Below, one piece after another: positions 1 through 5,672 of a stretch of 5,672 bases of DNA. The notes beneath the pieces are model-generated. The model was not told where the DNA came from and searched no databases. It saw only the letters and a program-made list of their open reading frames with translations. The translations under genes were made by a program, and so were the position numbers. This DNA is from Lachnospiraceae bacterium (GTDB taxonomy: Bacteria; Bacillota; Clostridia; Lachnospirales; Lachnospiraceae): positions 1-5,672 of the forward strand of contig CAAEEI010000032.1 of NCBI GenBank assembly GCA_900754855.1, in the 5' to 3' direction. Positions within the stretch are counted from its first letter, which is position 1; each line of letters begins with the position of its first letter.

Positions 1-407
1 GCAAAGTCTGCGGAAGCAGGATCGGTAAAACGGGAAAAGGCTTTATGAAAAAGTTCTCCTTTATATTGTTTTACCAGTGCATAATCCACTTTTTCTTCAG
101 GAAAAGCCGGAGGAGAGGAAAGGTCTTCCTCTGTCAGAAGGCCGTCTTTGATCAACAGCTCAGGGCTGATTAAGAGCGGCTGTCCGGCGAAGGATGAATA
201 GCATTGATAAGGGCAGTTGGTCTCACCGGTAGGACCAAGAGGCAATGTCTGCCAGATATGCTGTCCGGCTTCTTTCAGAAAATCTACAAAATGATAAGCC
301 TCAGGGCCAAGATCCCCGATTCCAAACTTACCGGGAAGGGAAGTTGGATGAACCAGAATACCCGAGAGGCGGCGCTTGTGTTTTACCATGTCTAATTGTG
401 TGTTCAT
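1..407 (-). CDS. malQ: 4-alpha-glucanotransferase (amylomaltase, GH77), N-terminal part
   Basis: This is the first 135 codons of a minus-strand gene that continues past the left edge. GH77 enzymes are cytoplasmic and transfer segments of alpha-1,4-glucan between maltodextrin chains, releasing glucose in maltose and glycogen metabolism. The family's N-terminal signature is clear: SGILVHPTSLPGKFGIGDLG (residues 15-34), then AYHFVDFLKEAGQHIWQTLP, LGPTG (57-61), PYQCYSSFAGQPLLISPELL and VDYALVKQYK (107-116). The catalytic residues lie later in the protein and are not in the window. The ATG at 407-405 is preceded by a perfect AGGAGG (418-413) with a 5-base spacer, which fixes the start. A second ATG at codon 7 has no such site. 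Oddity: residues 62-65 read ETNC where the family usually has YGDS. The gene is divergent from the sugar-binding lipoprotein gene and has its own promoter. Family assignment is very secure; completeness of the gene cannot be judged. Confidence 0.93.
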   Translation of the reverse strand, partial: MNTQLDMVKHKRRLSGILVHPTSLPGKFGIGDLGPEAYHFVDFLKEAGQHIWQTLPLGPTGETNCPYQCYSSFAGQPLLISPELLIKDGLLTEEDLSSPPAFPEEKVDYALVKQYKGELFHKAFSRFTDPASADF

Positions 408-440
408 GGCTACCTCCTATTGTTATACTTCATGGGTTAT

Positions 441-469
441 ATTATACAGAATTTTCTGAAAAATCGCAA
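441..469 (-). promoter_or_regulatory. Sigma-A promoter for malQ
   Basis: Read on the minus strand, TTGCGA (469-464) is followed by exactly 17 bases and a perfect TATAAT (446-441). The -35 box matches the consensus TTGACA at four of six positions. Transcription would begin near 434, giving a leader of roughly 27 bases before the malQ ATG. The position, spacing and perfect -10 box make this a strong prediction. Confidence 0.8.
447..458. repeat. Small dyad in the malQ promoter spacer
   Basis: CAGAA-TT-TTCTG is a perfect 5+2+5 inverted repeat lying wholly between the -35 and -10 boxes of the malQ promoter. Such a place would suit a repressor or a MerR-type regulator, but the arms are short and AT-rich and no second copy was seen in the window, so chance is a real alternative. 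Confidence 0.3.
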
Positions 470-493
470 TGAAAGAGTGGGATAACTCCGGGG

Positions 494-528
494 AAAATAA
501 AAGAAAAAAGTGCAAAAACAGAACAAAA
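494..528. promoter_or_regulatory. Phased A-tracts (possible intrinsic DNA bend)
   Basis: Runs of four to six A occur at 494-497, 499-502, 504-509, 514-518 and 525-528. Four of them (centres about 495.5, 506.5, 516 and 526.5) are spaced by 9.5-11 bases, close to one helical turn, which is the known arrangement for sequence-directed curvature. The block lies between the two divergent promoters, about 25 bases upstream of the malQ -35 box. Whether it acts as an UP-like element or an architectural site is inference. Confidence 0.4.
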
Positions 529-602
529 CCGGAGAGGGAGGTATTCTGTCATAATTTCATTGGCTGCGGACATCAGGCAAGGTAGCCGGGAAGAAGGAGT
601 TA

Positions 603-611
603 TGGTATACT
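603..611 (+). promoter_or_regulatory. Extended -10 promoter for the sugar-binding lipoprotein gene
   Basis: TGGTATACT contains an extended -10 TG, one base, then TATACT (606-611, five of six matches to consensus). No good -35 box lies 17 bases upstream (TAGCCG at 583-588), which fits an extended -10 promoter that may need an activator. Transcription would start near 618, leaving a leader of only about 19 bases that holds little more than the ribosome binding site. Confidence 0.55.
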
Positions 612-636
612 GAGCATAAATGAGGAGGAACGAAAA

Positions 637-1668
637 ATGAACATGTATCGAAAAATAACCGTCGGTTTGCTGACGATGGTTTCGCTGACGCTGTTATCCG
701 GCTGTGGAAAGGCATCGGCGCCGACAGAGGAAAAAACGGAAGCGCCGGAACAGGAGACCGCCACGGAAATACAGACAGAGAGTCTGAATACCAATGCGGA
801 ACGTAAACTTCTTTACTGTATCACTCCGTCTGCGGATAATCCGTATTTTGTGGCGCTGCAGACCGCCTGCGTGGAAAAAGGGGAGGAACTTGGCTATGAG
901 GTAAAGCTGGCTTTCCACGGAGAAGATGTGGATACGCAGGAGGAATGTTTTACGGCGGCCATCGAGGAAGAAGCTTCGGCCATTCTCTGCGTGAATGCCG
1001 GTGCGGACACTTCGGCGCCATCCATACAAAAGGCAAAAAACGCCGGTATACCGACATTTTTGGTGGATCGTGAGATCAGTCAGGAAGGCGTCGCTGTAGC
1101 GCAGATCGTGGCAGATAACCGGCAGGGGGCGATGGAAGTGGCAAAATATCTGGTGGATCGAACCGGAGGAGAGGGGCAGTATGCGGAATTACTGGGTCTG
1201 GAATCTGATGCCAACTGCCAGATTCGCTCCGAGGCTTTCCATGCGGTCTTCGATGAGACCAACATGGAGATGGTGACCCAGCAGTCTGCAGATTGGGATA
1301 AAGACAGGGGAAAAGCAAAAACAGAGAAGATTCTGCGCCAGTATCCGGAAATTGTAGCGGTGGTCTGCGGGAATGACACCATGGCCTGTGGGGCGGCGGA
1401 AGCCGTGGCGGAAATGAATCCGGATCATGAAGTGTACATCATCGGGATGGACGGTTCAGATGAAATGAGAGAGCATATTCAGGAAGGGAAAGCCCTGGCA
1501 ACCGCCTTGCAGCAGGTCGATCTGATGGCGAGAAATGCGGTGAATCTGGCGGATGATTACCTGACGGAAGGCGAGAAGCAGACGGAAGAAAAACAGATGG
1601 TGGATTGTGTGCTGATTAACAGCGAAAATGTGGATCAACTGGAAAATTTTGCCTATCATGGAAACTAG
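637..1668 (+). CDS. RbsB-like sugar-binding lipoprotein (ABC-type periplasmic-binding family, type 1)
   Basis: This 343-residue lipoprotein would be anchored outside the membrane and bind a sugar for an ABC importer or a sensor. The N-terminus has basic residues, a hydrophobic stretch (7-20) and the lipobox LSGC, with the lipidated cysteine at 23. An acidic Thr/Glu-rich linker (about 26-55) leads to the binding fold. From recalled E. coli RbsB contacts, most ligand residues have counterparts: N68, Y70 and F71 (NPYF), N120, D144-R145 (VDRE), R197, W220, N246 (GNDTMA), D272 (GMDG) and Q292. A pentose or similar monosaccharide is therefore plausible, but the exact substrate cannot be read. The start at 637 follows AGGAGG (623-628) with an 8-base spacer; the ATG at codon 3 is too far from it. 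No permease or ATPase gene adjoins it here. Eight cysteines besides the lipobox one are unusual for an exported protein. The gene could also be a chemosensory or kinase-linked binding protein. Confidence 0.88.
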   Translation: MNMYRKITVGLLTMVSLTLLSGCGKASAPTEEKTEAPEQETATEIQTESLNTNAERKLLYCITPSADNPYFVALQTACVEKGEELGYEVKLAFHGEDVDTQEECFTAAIEEEASAILCVNAGADTSAPSIQKAKNAGIPTFLVDREISQEGVAVAQIVADNRQGAMEVAKYLVDRTGGEGQYAELLGLESDANCQIRSEAFHAVFDETNMEMVTQQSADWDKDRGKAKTEKILRQYPEIVAVVCGNDTMACGAAEAVAEMNPDHEVYIIGMDGSDEMREHIQEGKALATALQQVDLMARNAVNLADDYLTEGEKQTEEKQMVDCVLINSENVDQLENFAYHGN

Positions 1669-1694
1669 GGACGGTATTTGTTGAGGAAAAGCTC

Positions 1695-1723
1695 TTTAAA
1701 AAAAACGGGATTGGTGCTATAAT
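1695..1723 (+). promoter_or_regulatory. Promoter for the gdpP-rplI-dnaB operon
   Basis: TTTAAA (1695-1700, four of six matches to TTGACA) is followed by 17 bases and a perfect TATAAT (1718-1723) with an extended -10 TG at 1715-1716. Transcription would start near 1730, leaving an AT-rich leader of about 80 bases. No clear terminator separates it from the upstream lipoprotein gene, whose stop codon is only 26 bases before the -35 box, so read-through from upstream is also possible. Confidence 0.75.
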
Positions 1724-1730
1724 AACAAAA

Positions 1731-1750
1731 TATATTTACAGTAAAATATA
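1731..1750. repeat. Imperfect inverted repeat at the gdpP transcription start
   Basis: TTTAC-A-GTAAA (1735-1745) is a perfect 5+1+5 dyad. With a one-base bulge it extends to TATATTTAC and GTAAAATATA across 1731-1750. It lies 8-27 bases after the -10 box, at the expected start point, where a bound repressor would block transcription. AT-rich sequence makes chance dyads common, so an operator role is only a suggestion. Confidence 0.35.
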
Positions 1751-1802
1751 TAAAATGTAACTTTCTGGCTGTATAAAGCAGCAGATGTCAATGCAAATAT
1801 CT

Positions 1803-1807
1803 GGTGA
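1803..1807 (+). promoter_or_regulatory. Weak ribosome binding site deciding the gdpP start
   Basis: GGTGA matches part of the extended Shine-Dalgarno sequence GGAGGTGA. Its GG pair is 8 bases before the ATG at 1813. The in-frame GTG at 1804 lies inside this site and has no purine-rich site of its own upstream (the preceding bases read AAATATCTG). This favours the ATG at 1813, but the site is weak and would predict modest translation. Confidence 0.5.
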
Positions 1808-1812
1808 AAAAA

Positions 1813-3861
1813 ATGAAGCAGGATAAAAAAGTTTCCAAACATATTAAACTGAGTTTATGGCTGACCATCATTATTGTGGCAGTCATTCTATTGACGGGAT
1901 TTTATCTGATCCCTGTCTATCCGGCCGCAGGGTATCTGCTCTGCCTGGGTGGTTTTTTCTACCTGATCGTTGCGGTTATTCATTATGAATATTTTGAAAA
2001 ACTGGTGACCAATGAGTTTCTGGCCGCAGGCTTTGAGCAGAGCCAGATTCAGAAAAATCTTCTGAAGGAACTGCCGATTCCCTATGTTCTCACAGACGAA
2101 GAGGGGGCGGTCATCTGGTTTAACGACAGTTTTTCAGAACTGGTAGGCGATAAAGCCGGGAAGAAGAACATTACGCAGATGTTTTCCCTTTTTTATAAAA
2201 AGGTTTTTCCCAAAAAAGGAACCAGTAAAGAGTTCAGTCTGACCATGGATGAACGGCAATTTCGCGTAGAGTGCAAAAGCGTCCGGATGATGGATTATAT
2301 GAGAAAGGATTCTCCGGAAACGAAAACAGAAGAGGACTCCGACGAAGCGATGATGGTGTTTTACTTTTTTGACGAAACGCAGCTGGCCGGTTACCGGGAA
2401 GAGTCCAGAAGCAAGAGAATGGTTGCCGGTCTGATTTACATTGATAACTATGAAGAAGTGATTGAAAACATGGAAGAAGTGCGGCAGTCGCTGCTTCTTG
2501 CGCTGGTAGAACGTAGGATTCTCCGATACATGCAGGGACTGGACGCCATTGTCAAAAAATTTGAACGGGATAAATTTCTCTTTGTTTTTGAGGAAAAAAA
2601 TCTTCAGAAACTGATGGAATCCAAATTTTCTCTTCTGGATGAAGTGCGGATGATCAACATTGGCAACGAATTATCCATGACCCTCAGTATCAGCGTAGGG
2701 GTCAATGCGCCGACGTATGTGGATACCTATGAAAGCGCCAGAATGGCGATGGATCTCGCCCTTGGACGAGGCGGTGATCAGGCTGTTGTCAAAGATGGCG
2801 ATACCATCTCTTATTATGGAGGAAAGACGCAGAAGGTAGAAAAGAGTACCAGAGTAAAGGCGAGGGTAAAAGCCCATGCTTTGCGTGAAATCATCATGAC
2901 GCATGACAAGATTTTTATCATGAGTCATAAACTGCCGGATGCCGACAGTATCGGAGCGGCGCTGGGAATTTACCGTCTGGCCAGAACTTTTGATAAAAAG
3001 ACCTACATTGTCATGGATAAAGAATGCGCGGCGATCCGTCCGATTGTGGAAGGCGTGGCGAGGGATACGGAAGAAGAGGAATCTCCGTTTATCACAGGCG
3101 AACAGGCATTGTCGCTTCGGGACGCTTCGTCCATGCTGGTAATTGTAGACGTAAATATTCCGGCGATGACCGAATGTCCGGAACTGATTAAGCAGATTCA
3201 GACGATTGTTGTTCTGGATCATCACAGACAGAATAATGATACCATAAAAAAAGCGGTGGTTTCCTATGTGGAGCCGTATGCTTCTTCTGCCTGCGAAATG
3301 GTGGCAGAAGTTTTGCAGTATATTTCAGATAAACCAAAATTACGTCCTATGGAAGCGGATGCCTTATATTCGGGTATTCTCATTGACACGGATAACTTTG
3401 TGGTGAAGGCCGGTGTGCGTACCTTTGAAGCGGCTGCCTATCTGCGGCGGGCCGGCGCCGATGTTACCCGTGTGCGGAAAATGTTCCGGGAAGATATGGA
3501 TCATTGCAGGATCAGGGCAGATATTATTAACCGGGCAAAGGTATATATGGATGAGTTTGCCATTGCGACCTTTGACGGCAGAATGGTGGACGGCGCAACG
3601 GTAGTGGGCGCTAAGGCGGCCAATGCGCTTTTGGATGTTCAGGGAATAAGAGGCAGCTTTGTGATTACAGAGCTGGATGACTGCATATATGTCAGCGCCA
3701 GATCCATAGATGATCTCAATGTACAGACCATCATGGAAAGATTTGGCGGCGGCGGCCATTTAACGGTGGCGGCGGCGCAGATGAAAGATACGACCACAGC
3801 GGCTGTGGAAAGCCAGCTGGAGAATCTTCTGATTACCATGAAAGAAGAAGGAGATATTTGA
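1813..3861 (+). CDS. gdpP: Membrane-bound cyclic-di-AMP phosphodiesterase GdpP (YybT/PdeA family)
   Basis: GdpP hydrolyses the second messenger c-di-AMP to pApA, affecting potassium and osmolyte balance, cell-wall stress and beta-lactam tolerance. The 682-residue protein has the complete family architecture. Two membrane helices lie at about 13-34 and 38-58, then a PAS-like domain (about 80-190) containing an acidic Glu/Asp-rich loop near 167-177. A degenerate GGDEF domain follows (about 200-335), with ERDKF at 251-255 replacing GGDEF, so no diguanylate cyclase activity is expected. The DHH domain has HKLPDAD (H372, D376, D378), a further aspartate at 446, DHH at 469-471 and D525 in IDTD. The DHHA1 domain ends with GGGGH (645-649). 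All expected metal and substrate motifs are present, so the enzyme should be active. Family members are usually about 655-660 residues, so this one is slightly long. I chose the ATG at 1813; a GTG at 1804 would add three residues. It leads the rplI-dnaB cluster and is followed by 37 bases without a terminator. Confidence 0.95.
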   Translation: MKQDKKVSKHIKLSLWLTIIIVAVILLTGFYLIPVYPAAGYLLCLGGFFYLIVAVIHYEYFEKLVTNEFLAAGFEQSQIQKNLLKELPIPYVLTDEEGAVIWFNDSFSELVGDKAGKKNITQMFSLFYKKVFPKKGTSKEFSLTMDERQFRVECKSVRMMDYMRKDSPETKTEEDSDEAMMVFYFFDETQLAGYREESRSKRMVAGLIYIDNYEEVIENMEEVRQSLLLALVERRILRYMQGLDAIVKKFERDKFLFVFEEKNLQKLMESKFSLLDEVRMINIGNELSMTLSISVGVNAPTYVDTYESARMAMDLALGRGGDQAVVKDGDTISYYGGKTQKVEKSTRVKARVKAHALREIIMTHDKIFIMSHKLPDADSIGAALGIYRLARTFDKKTYIVMDKECAAIRPIVEGVARDTEEEESPFITGEQALSLRDASSMLVIVDVNIPAMTECPELIKQIQTIVVLDHHRQNNDTIKKAVVSYVEPYASSACEMVAEVLQYISDKPKLRPMEADALYSGILIDTDNFVVKAGVRTFEAAAYLRRAGADVTRVRKMFREDMDHCRIRADIINRAKVYMDEFAIATFDGRMVDGATVVGAKAANALLDVQGIRGSFVITELDDCIYVSARSIDDLNVQTIMERFGGGGHLTVAAAQMKDTTTAAVESQLENLLITMKEEGDI

Positions 3862-3898
3862 GAAGGAAAAGAAAGAATCATACAGGAGGACAGACAGA

Positions 3899-4348
3899 AT
3901 GAAGATTATTTTATTAGAAGACGTAAAAGCATTGGGAAAAAAAGGACAGATGGTTGAGGTGAATGCCGGCTATGCCAGAAACTTTATTTTACCAAAGAAG
4001 CTGGGCGTGGAGGCGACCAGTAAAAATGTGAACGATCTGAAACTGCAAAAAGCGCATCAGGATAAAGTGGCGGCGCAGCAGCTGGCGGACGCACAGGCGC
4101 TGGCGGCAGAGATCGCAGAAAAAGCGGTGGAAGTGCAGATGAAAGTAGGCGAAGGTGGAAAAACTTTCGGCGCCATCTCCACGAAAGAGATTGCGGCAGC
4201 CGCAAAAGAACAGTTAGATCTGGAGTTGGATAAAAAGAAGATTTCCGTAGATGAACCGATCAGAAGTCTGGGTGTTCATCAGGTAAAGATTAAACTCCAT
4301 CCTAAGGTAACGGCTACCCTTGCAGTGAAAGTAGCTGAGAAAAAATAA
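3899..4348 (+). CDS. rplI: 50S ribosomal protein L9
   Basis: This 149-residue protein is full length for bacterial L9, which binds 23S rRNA near the base of the L1 stalk and helps maintain reading frame. The N-terminal RNA-binding domain is typical: MKIILLEDVKALGKKG, then VEVNAGYARNFILPKKL to about residue 36. A long, Ala/Lys/Gln-rich connecting helix follows (about 41-75). The C-terminal domain carries GKTFGAIST (about 87-95) and a KKKISVDEPIRSLGVHQVKI stretch near 111-130. The start has a perfect AGGAGG (3884-3889) with a 9-base spacer, much stronger than those of its neighbours gdpP and dnaB, which fits the high output needed for a ribosomal protein within the same transcript. Confidence 0.98.
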   Translation: MKIILLEDVKALGKKGQMVEVNAGYARNFILPKKLGVEATSKNVNDLKLQKAHQDKVAAQQLADAQALAAEIAEKAVEVQMKVGEGGKTFGAISTKEIAAAAKEQLDLELDKKKISVDEPIRSLGVHQVKIKLHPKVTATLAVKVAEKK

Positions 4349-4349
4349 A

Positions 4350-5672
4350 ATGTCTACAGTAGATGAAAATTTTATCAAACGAATACAGCCTCACAGCGAG
4401 GAGGCGGAAAAATCTGTTCTGGGTTCCATGCTCATGGACAGAGACGCCATCGTAGAAGCGGAAGATATTCTGGTTAAAGATGATTTTTATCAGAGGCAGT
4501 ACGGCATTCTTTTTGAGGCAATGGTGGAATTGTATCAGGAAGGCCGTCCGGTGGATCTCATTACTTTACAGGACAAACTGAAGGAGAAAGATGTGCCGGA
4601 AGCCCTCATTAACCTGGATTTTTTCCGTGAACTGGTAGAAATTGTTCCAACTTCCGCCAATATCCGGCAATATGCACAGATTGTCCATGATAAGGCAACT
4701 TTGCGTGCTCTTATCAAGGTGACTGAGGATATTGGAAATGAATGTTATCTGGGGAAAGAAGATACCCACGCCATACTGGAAAAAACAGAAAAAGATATTT
4801 TTGGATTGCTGCAAAACAGAAATCGGATGTCCGATTTTGTACCGATTCAGGATATTGTATTAAATTCGCTGAATGCCATCGAAGAGGCGTCCAAAATGAA
4901 AGGGCGGGTCACCGGTATTGCCACCGGTTTTACCGAACTGGATTACAAGCTGACCGGGCTGCATCCGGCGGAACTGATTTTAGTGGCGGCAAGGCCGGCC
5001 ATGGGAAAAACGGCCTTTGTCCTGAACATTGCTCAGTATGCCGCCTTTAAGGATAACCATGCGGTGGCCATGTTCAGTCTGGAGATGTCCAAAGAACAGT
5101 TGGTTACCCGTCTGATGGCTTCAGAAGCCATGGTGGATTCTCAACAGATCCGAACCGGTGATCTGCGGGATTCTGACTGGGAAAAACTGTTGGAAGGCGC
5201 GGCGCTCATCGGTAATTCCAGGCTGATCATTGATGATACAGCCACAACTCTGGCAGAGATTCGTTCCAAATGTAGAAAATATAAGCAGTCTTATAATATT
5301 GAGATGGTCGTGATCGACTATCTTCAGTTGATGAGTGGAAGTAATTCCCGGAGAAATGAGTCCAGACAGCAGGAAATTTCTGAAATTTCCCGAGCGCTGA
5401 AAGTGCTTGCCCGTGAATTAAATGTTCCCATTATTGCATTGTCACAGCTTTCCCGGGCAGTGGAAGCCCGACAGGATCACAAACCTATGCTCTCTGACCT
5501 CAGGGAATCGGGAGCGATCGAGCAGGACGCCGACGTGGTGATGTTCCTGTACAGAGATGAATACTACAACCCGGATACCGAGAAAAAAAATCTTGCCGAG
5601 GTCATTGTGGCAAAACAGAGAAACGGCGCCACAGGAAGCATCGAGCTGGTGTGGCTTGGACAATATACGAAA
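4350..5672 (+). CDS. dnaB: Replicative DNA helicase DnaB (DnaC in Bacillus naming), lacking only the last few codons
   Basis: This hexameric, ATP-driven helicase unwinds DNA at the replication fork. The frame is open for 441 codons to the right edge without a stop; family members are about 440-455 residues, so only a few codons should be missing. The N-terminal domain that contacts primase starts with PHSEEAEKSVLGSML (14-28). The RecA-like motor has Walker A ARPAMGKT (214-221), the catalytic glutamate in SLEM (E245), Walker B VVIDYLQLM (320-328, D323), SQLSR (365-369) and the arginine finger in AKQRNG (R424). ESGAIEQDADVV (386-397) is also typical. No intein is inserted. The ATG is one base after the rplI stop. 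Upstream there is only a weak GAG (4337-4339), and a stop at 4332 rules out an earlier start, so its translation is probably coupled to rplI. Confidence 0.97.
   Translation, partial: MSTVDENFIKRIQPHSEEAEKSVLGSMLMDRDAIVEAEDILVKDDFYQRQYGILFEAMVELYQEGRPVDLITLQDKLKEKDVPEALINLDFFRELVEIVPTSANIRQYAQIVHDKATLRALIKVTEDIGNECYLGKEDTHAILEKTEKDIFGLLQNRNRMSDFVPIQDIVLNSLNAIEEASKMKGRVTGIATGFTELDYKLTGLHPAELILVAARPAMGKTAFVLNIAQYAAFKDNHAVAMFSLEMSKEQLVTRLMASEAMVDSQQIRTGDLRDSDWEKLLEGAALIGNSRLIIDDTATTLAEIRSKCRKYKQSYNIEMVVIDYLQLMSGSNSRRNESRQQEISEISRALKVLARELNVPIIALSQLSRAVEARQDHKPMLSDLRESGAIEQDADVVMFLYRDEYYNPDTEKKNLAEVIVAKQRNGATGSIELVWLGQYTK

Noticed and set aside
204..472. Two overlapping plus-strand open frames at 204-395 and 245-472
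   Set aside because: They lie mostly opposite malQ, have no ribosome binding site and show no recognisable protein features; they are antisense shadows.
486..534. Inverted repeat CTCCGG (486-491) and CCGGAG (529-534)
   Set aside because: The arms are only six bases with a 37-base loop and no T-run follows; this is compatible with chance.
1669..1694. Intrinsic terminator after the lipoprotein gene
   Set aside because: The short gap has a run of A at 1698-1705 but no stable GC-rich stem followed by a T-run on the plus strand.
1724..1812. Possible c-di-AMP (ydaO-type) riboswitch in the gdpP leader
   Set aside because: The leader is only about 80 bases, very AT-rich and lacks the GC-paired stems that a riboswitch of that class needs; no terminator hairpin is present.
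2671..3225. 184-codon minus-strand open frame within gdpP
   Set aside because: It is antisense to the highly conserved DHH region of gdpP; its translation has no recognisable domain and it is explained by codon composition.
4983..5020. Intein insertion in the DnaB Walker A region, a known intein site
   Set aside because: The motif ARPAMGKT and flanking residues are continuous with no insertion.
4742..5050. 102-codon plus-strand open frame within dnaB
   Set aside because: It is out of frame with an intact dnaB whose Walker motifs are in order, so it is a shadow frame and not a frameshifted gene.

Overview
The window looks like ordinary chromosome of a low-to-mid GC Bacillota, most likely a Clostridia/Lachnospiraceae-type gut anaerobe. 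This is inferred from strong AGGAGG ribosome binding sites, a Gram-positive type lipoprotein, and the gene order gdpP-rplI-dnaB (c-di-AMP phosphodiesterase, ribosomal protein L9, replicative helicase), which is a known conserved cluster in this phylum. No 16S or other taxonomic marker is present, so the family-level guess is soft.

Layout: positions 1-407 (minus strand) hold the N-terminal part of a GH77 4-alpha-glucanotransferase (malQ) that runs off the left edge. Positions 408-636 are a divergent intergenic region. It carries a sigma-A promoter for malQ with a small dyad in its spacer, a set of A-tracts at roughly helical spacing, and an extended -10 promoter for the next gene. Positions 637-1668 (plus) encode a RbsB-like sugar-binding lipoprotein that has no transporter genes beside it in this window. 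Positions 1669-1812 are a short AT-rich gap with a good extended -10 promoter and an imperfect inverted repeat at the expected transcription start. Next come gdpP (1813-3861), rplI (3899-4348) and dnaB (4350 to beyond the right edge), closely spaced on the plus strand with no terminator visible between them.

How the genes work together: gdpP-rplI-dnaB probably form one transcript that brings together c-di-AMP turnover at the membrane, a large-subunit ribosomal protein and the replication-fork helicase. dnaB starts one base after the rplI stop and lacks a good Shine-Dalgarno site, so translational coupling is likely. MalQ and the sugar-binding lipoprotein are both carbohydrate-related and are transcribed away from each other from one intergenic region; shared control is possible but not shown.

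I found no clear undescribed system. The points most worth a second look are the altered glucan-site motif in MalQ, the orphan cysteine-rich binding lipoprotein, the phased A-tracts between the divergent promoters, and the dyad just downstream of the gdpP -10 box.
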